Assembly: GCA_947471745.1 (NCBI GenBank)
Contig: CANJKZ010000952.1
Location: 1,346,001-1,410,000, forward strand
Direction: 5' to 3'
Length of the DNA: 64,000 bases
Source of the DNA: Closterium sp. Naga37s-1
Lineage: Eukaryota; Streptophyta; Zygnematophyceae; Desmidiales; Closteriaceae
Made by a program: the position numbers and the translations under genes. The notes beneath the pieces are model-generated. The model ran no database searches and was not told the DNA's origin. It saw only the letters and a program-made list of their open reading frames with translations. This document shows positions 23,920 to 33,813 of the stretch, one piece after another (the stretch's first letter is position 1; every line of letters begins with the position of its first letter).

Positions 23920-26900
23920 ATGGGCTCTTTGCCAGGCGTCGTCTGCGAGTTCTGCAACAGATGGTTCCCCAACGCCCAAGTTTATGGCGGTCATAAGTCA
24001 CGGCGGACCCCTTGCCAAGGGCTTTCCGCCGTGGCAAGGCCCACGCGATCTGCACCGTCCGCCAGTCTTCACGCTCTGCTATTCATCCACGACATTATGT
24101 CGGACGCTCCAGCCGCTCCCGCTTCACCTACAGCGTCTAACGCATCCAACGCCGTCAGTGTGAGCGGTCCTCCACGCGTGCCTGAAGCTCACGTTGACGA
24201 AACTCCCTCGGCTGTGAACGAGGGGCCTCCTGAAGATGAACATCAACCACAACCAGGAACTCATGCGGCTGACACGAGTGACCATCCTGAGAGCCGGCCC
24301 GAAGGGAGTCATGCCGCGCCGCCAACAATCATCTCCGGACAGAGCAATGCCACGCCCCTCAATCCGCTCGCGTTGAAGCTGCTGCATTTCGTTCGGCGCG
24401 TGAATGGCGGAATGGGAATGGCCGAGGTTGATATCAACGGCCTGCTTCAGCTAGTAGTAGAGCCCGGCCTTGCGCCTCTTGTGACCTCGGAGCTCCGGAA
24501 CTGTAAGGATCTGGAGCGGTTCGAGATGGAGCGCTTGGCAGGGCTCAATCGCGGATGGTCGGTGGCGACCTTCGAGATTGCCGGTCATCCACCACAGCGC
24601 TTGCTCTTCCAAAACTCAGCCCAGGTAAGACGACGTTGCATTCAAGGCCGTGAAATGATGATGAGGCACACAGGGTTTGCATGTACGTAGTTATCCTTGT
24701 ATTAACCGTACACCCACCTTCACCGCCACTAACCATGCCCCTCCTCTCACCTGCCTTCGCCACCGTACACCAGGCATTCGCTGGAATGTTTGGGCATCCC
24801 AACAACGCGCCCGGCTTCAAGCTCAAGGCGCGTGTTGATGAGGACCCTGACGCAGGCGGCCGTCGCTATACCACGCCTGAAACAGGAACGTGGTGGAATG
24901 ATGCTCAGGTAAGGAAATACCACGTTGCCACCCCAAACCCAATCCTTGCTCATGCCTCCATCGCTGCGCTGATGTGTCAAGAGCATCTTGAGTGTTTGAC
25001 CGTGTGTCCGTTGCCGCTTTGTCGTGCATTGCAGGAACACTTCGGTTGGTCCGAAGTTGTGGGGGGGATCATCTTATATTCGGATGTGACGCACATGAGC
25101 AACAACGGCCGGAAGAAGGCGTGGCCGCTCATGATGACGCTGGCCAACATCTCCCAGGCCAAGCGATGGGGGAAAGCCGGGCACACACTACTTGCCCTCC
25201 TTCCTATCCCCCCGTCTGCAATGTCTGCCGTGGAGAAGGTGATGCTCTTCCAGCGTTGCCTCATCACCGTGCTGCAGCCGCTTCTTGATGGCATCGCCAG
25301 GTCCGTACTCGGTTTGCATCTTGCTATGTCATCATCTCCCCACCTGCAGAGTATGCAAACCCTCTCTGTATGTAGCATGCCCCTTTGCCCCTCGTCGTTC
25401 CTCCCTAAAAGCCGTAACCCAAATTCCTGTTGCCACTCTACCTGTTCCTTGCTGCGGGTTCCGTCTCAGGGACCCTTTCGGTGATTGGCAAACCGTGCGG
25501 CCCCTGCTGTACGCCTGGGTGTGCGACTACCCCGAGAGCGGCAAGATCAGTTGCACACTCTCGCATGGATCGCGGATGCCGTGCAGCATCTGCTATGCTG
25601 CAAAGGTGAGGTCACATGCCATCTGCACGCATTCAAATACATTTTCGTTCGAGGGTCGCCTGATAGAACCCACATAGTTACCACCCTTACCTTTTGTATC
25701 CCATCCCTCACCCCCGTGCTATAACAGGAGCATCTGAGTGCTGTCAAGGCACGGAACACGCCGCGCACGCCTGAACAGCAGCAATGGATCGTTAACGAGG
25801 CGGCTGGAACGACAACTAGCCAAGACAACCCGTGCAAGGCCTACTCTACCTACCCTGTTGAGGTGAGGGACCTGTTTCGCCGGCCCCTGTGTAGTCTATG
25901 CACTCGCCCGCCCGTCATGAATTGCCAGATGTGCTCTGCCCCATTGAACTCACCCCACTTGTGGTTTAGGTTACCTATCCACTCTCACAAGTACATTTCT
26001 CCTTCATTCTGAACCACATCCCCACTTCCAGTGCGTGCTCTGGAAGTGGGATGTTCCAGGGACCGCGTGGGGCAATCCCTACCTCGTGGTGATGCCTGAC
26101 ATCATGCACCAGGCGGACCTGGGCATCATGAGCCACATTGTGGCTGTCGTGCGCAAGATGAAGAAGCGGCGTGTGAAGCAGATGGACAGGTCAGTGTTTT
26201 GGGGATTGGATTCGTTGCTCTTGGTCACATTTACTCAAACCATAAGTACTGTCCTATTACTGACATGTTTCTGCCCTTGTGCCACCGCTGAACTGATGTG
26301 TATGGGCAGGCGCCTGTCACTCATTCGCGACCGCACGCGCCTGAATCACATGCGCTTGCCGGAGAGCGCCTATTTCGAGACCGGAGCATGTGTCGTGGCC
26401 TATGAGCACAGGGCCGTCATGCAGGTATGAACCCTCCATTCCCTGTTGCTTGTCCTAGCCTAAACCCTCAACCAGTCTGCTCATGCTGCCACCTTTTGTC
26501 CCTACTCCTCACACCATCTGTGCTCACCCTCCCCTTTGCTGCTATCCACATTCTTTGCAGGTCATGGTGTTTGTTTTTGGATGGATGCCGTTCGTGCCTA
26601 TCTTGGCTGGTACATCCTGTGCTCCCAGCCACAGGGGCACACTGAGCGGTCCCTCCGGGAGTTGAAGAAGATGACCTCTCGGTAATAATACCGCGCATGT
26701 AAACCCCTGTGCATGGGATGAATGCTTGGCTACTGAAAATGTGCTCTTGTAGTAGGCAATCTTGTGAGGATGTTGCTGCTAAACTTTGATAGGAAAGGAT
26801 CAGGAATAGGAAAGCCATATGAATAAGTAGACTCTGTGATTGCATGTGTTGTCATCTCCCACTCCCATCAGGCTCGTTGAGCAGTTGCAGGCTGCCTTTC

Positions 26901-27879
26901 CAAAGCAACCATCCTCTTGGTGCCTTGTGAAAACACCTCATGTCGCACTACATCGACTCCATACGTCGCGCGGGTCATGTGACTGAATTCAGCACCAACA
27001 TGTTTGAGCACTTGCACGGACCGTTGGTAAAGAGGATCTACCGCCGGTCCAACAAGCGCAATGTAGATGGGCAGATCATGAAGTTCCATGCTAGGCGCAT
27101 TCCGGATGTGGTGCCGGTGGATGATCCTGCTGGCCAGGACACCGCCATGCGGCAGGTAAATCTGTTTAGTGCTTTGATTGCATGGATATGAATGCATAAT
27201 GTAATAATATCAATAGCATATGTTGGCAGGCAATTGAGACCGACACACGGACTCTTATCAAGGAGTCATACTTCCTCCCTGTGGAGTTACCACAAGAACC
27301 CACCTCCACCAACTGGTTTGCAAGGAAGTGGGCCAAGCAACACCCTCGTGCCCAAGCTGCCCTCAAGGATGCGCTTATGCGTTATGCTGGATGCGTCACC
27401 AAGATTCGAGTAAGTAGTTGCAAGTTTATGCAATCAACCATCATTTGGCTGGCTCGTATCATACATGACTAACATCAATTGTTATGCAGGCCCATGCATC
27501 GCTGGCAATCCCTGCAGCAGACGCCGCCAGCTTCTCAAGAGTTTCTCACTTCGTTCGAGCGACCCCTTACAATTTTGAGAGGCCATGGTACTCGGATGTT
27601 GCAGTGGAGGGTGTAAGGTATGGTCGGAGAGAGGAGTGGTATGCAAGGTTGCTTCTGTTGTTCCATACAAAAATACGTGGAGAGAGGGAGGAGCTGGCTT
27701 ACGTTAGATATTGGAATGCAAGCGGAGAGGATACGGCAACAGGATGCCTTCGCCTCAAGTGGACGACAGGAATGTACGCGTACTCCGTGATTCCGATTGA
27801 AGCGCTGCTCCGCCACGTCCATGTGGTGAAGGCATTCCATCTGGACAGTACCTTTCTCCTTAAGAAGTATCAAATGTGA
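23920..27879 (+). pseudogene. Plavaka-like (CACTA/KDZ-type) transposase gene, 11 exons, two frame breaks
   Basis: The product would cut and join DNA for a class II transposon. Proposed exons: 23920-24624, 24774-24908, 25035-25300, 25470-25605, 25728-25862, 26032-26189, 26310-26424, 26561-26681, 26872-27155, 27230-27409, 27490-27879; all introns are GT..AG and most junctions keep frame. The N terminus has a C2H2-like finger (CEFCNRWFPNAQVYGGH). Exon 3 carries the family signature LYSDVTHMSNNGRKKAWP with a candidate catalytic Asp. Exon 4 has a PCSICYAA Cys pair, exon 6 has MPDIMHQADLG (second Asp), exon 9 has FSTNMFEHLH (candidate Glu) and YRRSNKRN, and exon 11 has the conserved tail WYARLLLLFHTKI...ELAYVRYW. 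Apparent one-base shifts in exon 8 (between VMVFVF and DAVRAYLGWY) and exon 9 (before MSHYIDSIRRAGH) suggest decay or sequence error. Family assignment rests on motif recall. Confidence 0.75.
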
Positions 27880-28245
27880 TGCATTTATCTTGTAATAAAA
27901 TGGCCAGCATGTTTTCCAGCAGTCACATTTTAGGGAAGTCAAAGCTAAGAAAACCAATTACAAATTCACAACCAATTTGGCACGCTCCAAATAAACGACA
28001 ATGTACCGGAGTCGCGGATTCGATTTCGACTTCGACAAACAAACACGGTCCGATTACATTCCGTGATTGGTCGCGATTTGGTTTCGGAACTTCGCCAACC
28101 AAAACACCTGAACTGTACCCCCCCTTCGAACCCCCTTCAAAAACCAAGGTTTTTTGTGATGATCTCCGGTTGTAGTCGCTATATTCTAATGGTTTTTGTG
28201 CTAGCATGTCGGCTTATTCCAAAACAAACGAGCAACAACAGCTAA
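27880..28245. other. Spacer between two convergent transposase genes
   Basis: This 366-bp AT-richer spacer lies downstream of both the plus-strand Plavaka-like gene and the minus-strand hAT-like gene. AATAAA-like signals occur just after the Plavaka stop (AATAAAA near 27895). No further feature is recognised. Confidence 0.4.
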
Positions 28246-29647
28246 ACCATGAGCCAGCTATACCTGTGGGCGATGCACTGGCAGGGGACAAGGTGCGGAA
28301 TCCTCGTGCGTAAGCGTGCCACCAGGCCGGTCCGACCGCCAATCATTACATTCGCGCCGTCAGTGCCGACAGGTCGATGTTGCAGCTTGCCAAGTGCGTT
28401 AGCAGGACGGTTTCGAGCGAGGCGGCGTTACACTTATCCACTGTGGGGTTCGCAAAGAACTCCGACACCACCGAGACACCACGCAGAAACGTGACATACA
28501 CAATCATGTGTTTGCCACGCCTACTGTCAGTGCTCTCGTCCAACTGAAGGCCGATGTACGGGCTGGCGTGGATGTGCTTGAGATGCTTTGCCTTCAGGTA
28601 CGAGACCACTACTCGATGAGTTGCTTGAATCCGTACCTGGGAGAGAAAAGCAAAACATTAGAAATACATAATTTACATAAAAAAAATAGCTTAGATAACA
28701 GAAACTTACGTGCTGCAGTATGTCCCTTGGTCCTTCAACGGCATGTCAGGTGTTCCCTGCTCAGCCATAAACTGCACCAGGGACATGAACAAGGCAATGG
28801 GGGTGTCAATCTTACAGATGAAACGAACAACCAACATCATCTTGATCAAGCGCCTTGCTTCTGCAGTCTTATCCCCGAACTTAGCAATGGACGCTTGCTT
28901 CTCTGCCTGGCCTTCACGCTGCTCCATTCTTCCCAGCACCGCCGTGTGTTTGATGCTGGCTTGGTGCTTCCTCATGGTTTGTTTTTGAATGTCAATGCCG
29001 CCTTCGCCACGAGCGCCGTACTGCGTGTCTGGATCTACGTACACCACGCAGATTTTGCATCTTATGCAAGGACGCCCCTCCGAGGTCTCGCTGATGATGA
29101 GCCACGAGAAGTACTGCTGCCATAGTTCCTTCGCTTTCAACTGCAGCTCCTCCAGAGTGAGAAACCTCGGGCAACCCTTCTCATCTGCACAACTCTCCGG
29201 TGCATCACCCTGGTTGTTTTCTCCTGCAAGAGAAGTCGTGGTAGGGCGCTTCGAGAAAGACAGCTTGGGTTGAATGTACCTCGTTTTGCCTGGAAACCGT
29301 GGTGGAAGAAAGGGTGAGCGGGTTTTGGTCGGACTGCGGGAAGTACCACTGACATGACGAGCACCAGGGTTCCCGGGGAATGCCTCACGAACGCACCTGG
29401 GGCGGGGTGATCTCACAGGAGAAGATGGGACCCAAGGCTCGGCGTCAATGTCGGGAAATGGACAGGGCAGCTCAGGTGACGTCCCCTTCTCACCTACCGC
29501 AACCTCAACAGAAGTAGCTGAGAATGGAGGTTTTTAAGATTCCCCGGTCAGGAAGTCGAGGCCAGTTCTAGGAAGCGCTGAAACCGAAGGTTGTGAGGCG
29601 TCTAGAGGTGTTGTAGGAGGGGCGTCTGTACGAGAGTCTGAAGCCAT
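28246..29647 (-). pseudogene. hAT-like transposase gene (truncated, with stop and frameshifts)
   Basis: Start is the ATG at 29647 (MASDSRTDAPP). The same frame continues across one TAA at about 29534 into a Pro/Ser-rich region and a DUF4371/ZBED-like domain: RCKICVVYVDPD with a later HQASIKHTAVL forms a BED-like C..C..H..H pattern, followed by SIAKFGDKTAEARRLIKMMLVVRFICK. A GTAAGT..CAG intron (about 28709 to 28636) separates this from an exon with SPYIGLQLDESTDS, the typical first catalytic Asp region, then LLTHL...NIDLSALT and GTDGANVMIGGRTGLVARL in a shifted frame. The frame also changes across the predicted intron. Coding ends at IAHR near 28246, before the C-terminal dimerisation domain, so the gene is truncated or continues beyond an unrecognised intron. 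It probably no longer encodes an active enzyme. Confidence 0.7.
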
Positions 29648-30261
29648 ATTGCTGATTGGAGGAAATGCAGTCTGGTGTGGTGGTGTGGTGTGACGTTGCC
29701 TAGATTGGAATGAACAATGACGCAGAGGAGGTACGTGACGACGATGGATGGAAGGGAAGGGAAGGTCGCGATGAAGTGGTGGCACCGTCTCCGAGCCTCG
29801 AAGCGCATTGTGGTGGTGGGATGTGCCACACTCGAAGCTGTCTGCCTTGCGCTAGCAGGAAAATGCCGAAAAAGGTTGGCATCTTTTGTGCAAGCGGTGG
29901 GAATTTGGCAACATTTGACGTCACATGTTGCCACCAGCGAGTTCGGGTGGCGCGATTCCTCGGGAAATGGTGGGCAACTGGCCAAGTGGGTAAAGTTGTT
30001 GGTATCAGACAAAACAATACGTGTTGTCCGCAGATTCAGACGAAATGGAATAGCTTGTCTGTAAAATCAGACGAACTTAAACTGCTTGTCCATTGATTCA
30101 GACGAAAATTAACACAAGGTCTAAGAATTCAGATGAATCAGGCAAAATGAGTCTGAAATCCATACAATCAGACGGAAAAAAAAAAACTGATGACGAGGTC
30201 CCTGACCGTATTCCCCTGGATATAAGACCCCCCCAAATTAGAACACCCCCGGGTAGCTAAT
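29648..30261. promoter_or_regulatory. hAT-like 5' region with CRE palindrome and spaced ATTCAGACGAA repeats
   Basis: Upstream of the hAT-like start lies a perfect TGACGTCA palindrome (29916-29923) beside CACATG, a bZIP-type site. Between about 30034 and 30175 five near-copies of ATTCAGACGAA recur every 30-40 bp in one orientation (about 30034, 30066, 30095, 30127, 30168). Short spaced motifs like these are typical transposase-binding subterminal repeats of hAT elements. The outer end of this element is not identified; Gypsy-1 begins at 30262. Confidence 0.45.
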
Positions 30262-30551
30262 TACAACACGAGGCTATATATAGGCTCGACACAAGGCCAG
30301 TAACCCGGGAGTTACTAGAAGGTTCCGCGGGTCGCGAAGCGTCCCGAGGTCCTTCCCGAATTCGGTAGAAGCAATTCGGTGGCAACCGAAAAGCCTAGAA
30401 TTTGGTGCACGCAACCTAGAATGGTGCTATAACTTTTATAAATATAGAAAACAACGATTCTAACGAAAACGAGAAAACGCATTCACAATAAGGCTATACA
30501 AGATAAAGCATAATAAGGTAAATCCAAGTAGCCAGAGCCGTCGTACTCTCA
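30262..30551 (-). repeat. Gypsy-1 3' LTR and adjoining PPT
   Basis: Matches 45236-45522 over its length, sharing ACAACACGAGG near the left edge and GTCGTACTCTCA at the right edge. On the minus strand it is preceded by a textbook polypurine tract (AGGGGGGGACGTT, 30552-30564). Confidence 0.9.
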
Positions 30552-31801
30552 AACGTCCCCCCCTGAAAGCTGGGTGGCGTGAGAAACACCCTTCTTGAAA
30601 AGATAATCTTTGAGAGCACGGCGTGCATTGCCCATATCAGCTTCTGCAACCCAACTGTCCTCTAACGGGTCATATCCCTTCCAGCGTATCAGGAACTCGA
30701 GCGTCGTGCCGCGTCTTGGTCGATGAGTGAGAACTCGTTCCACCTCGTACTCTGGTTCATCCTGTCCGAGAACATGTGGTGGTGGCGTTGTCCCATGAAC
30801 TGTTGGTTGGGGTCCTTGTAGGGCTTCAGTAGCTGAACATAGAAAGCGTTGTGAAGCTTCCACGTAGATGGTAAGCACAAGAGGAATGTAACTGTAGTCA
30901 CCATCGCCTCAACGCGAAAGGGACCACTGAAGCGAGGCCGGAGTATGGACGGTAGATGAGACAAGTCCAAGTTGCGTGTGTCAAGAAGTACATGACCTCC
31001 GACTACTACTCTGTGATCTCGTCGCTGACGGCATACTGCTTCTGGGAGTTTTGCATCGTGGTGAGACGTCGCCGAGTCTTCTCCCATCACTTTTGCATGA
31101 TGGTGACGAAGTCATGTCCTGCTTGGACGTGTGCCGGTGTGGTTGGCTGTTGTGGTGTAAGTGGTTCCCGTCTGTAAGACAGGAAGAAAGGAGATTTCCC
31201 TGTGGCTGCGTGTCAAGCATTGTTGTAAGCGAACTCAAGTGTCGGTAGCTGTAGATCCTAGTGGCTGATGTCGTCTTTGCAAGCTGTGCGCAATAACTGT
31301 TCAACCACCTGATTGAGTCGCTCACTATGTCTGTTAGTCTAGGGGTGGTATGCTGAAGACATCGCAAGCTTTGTCCCCAACAAACCCATGAGTTCCTGTC
31401 CGAGTGAACTTTGGGTCCATGTCCGAGATTAGTGTAGCGGGGATGTCATGGATGGTGATGATGCGGTCGAAGAAGAGGCGAGCATTTGCTTGAGCAGTAG
31501 CGGTGGCATTGGTCGGGATGAAATGTCACATTTTAGAGAACTTATCGATCACCACGAGTATAGCATCATGCCCTCGTGAGGTCGAAGGTAGCCCAGTAAT
31601 GAAGTCTAGGCTAACAACCTGCCATGGCTGCTCCGCTGCGGGTGAGGCTGATGTAATCCTGCTTTATTTTTCTTGCTACTCTTCATCCGCTGGCACATGT
31701 CGCATGAGGTGACGAACTGCTGCACGTTTGCTGCCATCCGGGGCCAGTAGTAATACTTAGCTATCCCTGCTAACGTCTTGCTACTCCCGAAATGTCCCAC
31801 G
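30549..31801 (-). pseudogene. Gypsy-1 integrase C-terminal part and chromodomain (remnant)
   Basis: Continuation of the Gypsy-1 pol gene beyond the Gypsy-DNMT insertion. The first piece (31800-31606) is the integrase zinc domain, with HFGSSKTLAGIAKYYYWP and CDMCQRM. Later pieces in changing frames (31367-30689) carry the integrase core remnant and the C-terminal GHVLLDTRNLDLS...PRFSGPF segment. The last open piece (30878-30549) is a chromodomain with YEVERVLTHR and the aromatic-cage stretch LIRWKGYDPLEDSW. In chromoviruses this domain directs integration to marked chromatin. Stops around 31600 and 31370 and several frame changes mean no functional integrase can be made from this copy. Confidence 0.85.
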
Positions 31802-31995
31802 TATGTGTCACATCATATGCACTCCGTGCATACGTTATAACAGTAGAAGGCAGGTGTAGTCATGATACTAAGATAAGAACTATATGTGTAGGAATGCTTA
31901 TATAGTAACAATAGCATAGGGGTGTAGAATGTAGCAATATGACTGTTGTAGAAGGGGGGAACCGAATTGACACGGTTGGGATCACGGGGGAAAAG

Positions 31996-32172
31996 TGTGA
32001 AAATAGTAGGTAGAGTTAGGAGCCATAGCTAGGTAAGTCCTAGCTAGGCAAGAGAAGTTTAGGCAAAAAAGAGGAGTTCACTAGCAGCAATGAGGATACA
32101 TATAGCAAACCCTAGATGGGTTGTACTCGCTATAGAGCACCCCACTACAGGCTAGAGAATAACATTCTGACA
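31996..32172 (-). repeat. TRIM-A 3' LTR (177 bp)
   Basis: Identical to 33382-33558. Contains the telo-box AAACCCTA and ends in the shared ACATTCTGACA block. Confidence 0.95.
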
Positions 32173-32599
32173 CACCCCCATAGCCAAAGTGGGGTGTAAT
32201 CAGTACAATGAGCAAGCAGGTATAGAGCAGGAGTTCACAAAGGTAAGCAAAGCTAGAGCTAATCACAGCGAGCAAGTGAGGAGGAGGAGGAGCTGTGGAG
32301 GTAGAGAAGATGGGAGGCAACGACTGAAGCTGCAGAGGCACGGGCACAGGAGCGGCTGACTCAGAGGCTACCGAAGCAAGGGCGACGGACTACTGGAGTA
32401 ACTGGCTCGGCGGCTATAGAAGAGCGGCAGGAGCAACGGACCCACTGGCGACTGGTGCAGCAGGCTCACTGGCTACCGAAGCAAGGGCGACGGACTACAG
32501 GCGCTGCAGGCGACACGACAGGTACCTCCACACAACCTCCTCCAACTGCCCCACACCCTCGACACACACCCACTGCTCAAACCCTAGCTCCACTCCCAC

Positions 32600-32630
32600 G
32601 CACCCCCCTAAAACCCTAAACCCTAGGCTC
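32600..32630. repeat. Short interstitial telomere-type repeat
   Basis: Near 32608-32626 there are two to three tandem CCCTAAA units, the plant-type (TTTAGGG) telomere sequence read on the other strand, inside TRIM-A. It is too short for a telomere; it extends the telo-box content of this family. Confidence 0.6.
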
Positions 32631-32819
32631 CCACACACCCACCCCCCTCAGCGGCAGCTGCAGCAGTGGGAGACCAGGGAGGAGGAGGAGCAAGGGGAGT
32701 AACACACAACCACCACCCCCACACTCCTCACCCCCAAACCCTAATTCAGGAGAACGGGCAGCAGTAGGGGTGGGGCACCGTCAGAAGCACGGGGGACAGC
32801 GAGCAGCTCAGGGACAGAG

Positions 32820-33280
32820 AGGAACGGGCCGCCCACGGGCCTGGCACAGCCCGACGAACCGCGCGCAGGCGGCCCGAGCCGCGCGCGGGCCTGGCGCAGC
32901 CCGTACGGGCCGCGCGCGGGCCTGGCGCAGCCCGTACGGGCCGCGCGCGGGCCTGGCGCAGCCCATACGGGCCGCGCGCGGGCCGGGCGCAGCCCGTACG
33001 GGCCGCGCTCGGGGCTGGCGCAGCCCGCGCTGGCCAGGACGGGCGACAGGGGACGACGGGCTGGTCCCCGTCGCCCGTCGAAGTGCCCCCCGGGGGCGAC
33101 GCGCGGACCGACGGGGCAGAAGGCCGCCGCGCGCCTCGGGGCGCACGGCGGGCAGAGAACCGCCGCACGCCCCGGGGCGCACGGCGGGCAGAAAACCGCC
33201 GCGCGCCTCGGGGCGCACGGCGGGCAGAAAACCGCCGCACGCTCCGAGCGCGCGGCGGGATGAAAAATCCGTCGCACGCC
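32820..33280 (-). repeat. TRIM-A GC-rich minisatellite leader
   Basis: About five copies of a 31-bp unit containing GGCGCAGCCCGTACGGGC (32850-33030), then about four copies of a roughly 36-bp unit with GGGGCGCACGGCGGGCAG (33140-33260). Several long open frames in all phases are compositional. Confidence 0.85.
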
Positions 33281-33381
33281 ACGGGGCGTGCGACACAGAG
33301 AGTGGCAGTAGCAGCGGAAGCAGTGAGGTGGTGAGCCCACCCACAGGATCGACCCAAGGGGATCGACCTGCTCTGATAGCA

Positions 33382-33558
33382 TGTGAAAATAGTAGGTAGA
33401 GTTAGGAGCCATAGCTAGGTAAGTCCTAGCTAGGCAAGAGAAGTTTAGGCAAAAAAGAGGAGTTCACTAGCAGCAATGAGGATACATATAGCAAACCCTA
33501 GATGGGTTGTACTCGCTATAGAGCACCCCACTACAGGCTAGAGAATAACATTCTGACA
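33382..33558 (-). repeat. TRIM-A 5' LTR (177 bp)
   Basis: Identical to the left copy. The PBS lies immediately to its left on the plus map (33367-33381). Confidence 0.95.
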
Positions 33559-33671
33559 AAAAGGACCGAAGGGCGAATTGTGTAACCAGGGGACACCAAT
33601 CCCGAGCCGCATCGTTGGGAAAACGTGCAGCTTGGGACTAGGTAAGGTCCCTCACACACACCCCCTTCCTT

Positions 33672-33797
33672 GCCTTAGGCTTGTTATTCTCTCGAAGTAG
33701 TGAAGATTGTCATCTAAGCTCTAGCACACCGTGGCACGTCACTAAGAGAGGAACCTACGGGGTGAGGGATTGAACTCTTTCATAACAAGCCTAAGGC
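33672..33797. repeat. Perfect 16-bp inverted repeat in Gypsy-DNMT leader
   Basis: GCCTTAGGCTTGTTAT (33672-33687) is exactly inverted at 33782-33797, with 94 bp between. The right arm ends 16 bp before the proposed Gag ATG (33814). Transcript folding would give a long stem just upstream of the start codon, possibly an RNA packaging or translation structure. No target duplication flanks it, so a MITE is less likely. Confidence 0.7.
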
Positions 33798-33813
33798 CTG
33801 AACCGGCGCAATT

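Larger units (their letters stand above)
31996..33558 (-). mobile_element. TRIM-A: 1.56-kb non-autonomous Copia derivative
   Basis: Two identical 177-bp LTRs (31996-32172 and 33382-33558), both TG..CA, flanked by the 5-bp duplication AAAAG (31991-31995, 33559-33563). The internal part has no gene. On the minus strand it starts with PBS TGCTATCAGAGCAGG (33367-33381), continues with a GC-rich minisatellite leader, and ends with a PPT block (CTATGGGGGTG) at the 3' LTR. LTR 5' block, PPT and leader style match Copia-1 and Copia-2, so those elements probably supply its proteins. It inserted into the leader of Gypsy-DNMT and, with identical LTRs, is recent. Confidence 0.95.

Noticed and set aside
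32741-33412. Ala/Arg/Pro-rich overlapping open frames in TRIM-A (similar ones in TRIM-B at 61296-62240 and in the Copia-1 and Copia-2 leaders)
   Set aside because: They occur in all phases of GC-rich minisatellites between PBS and PPT and have no conserved protein features.
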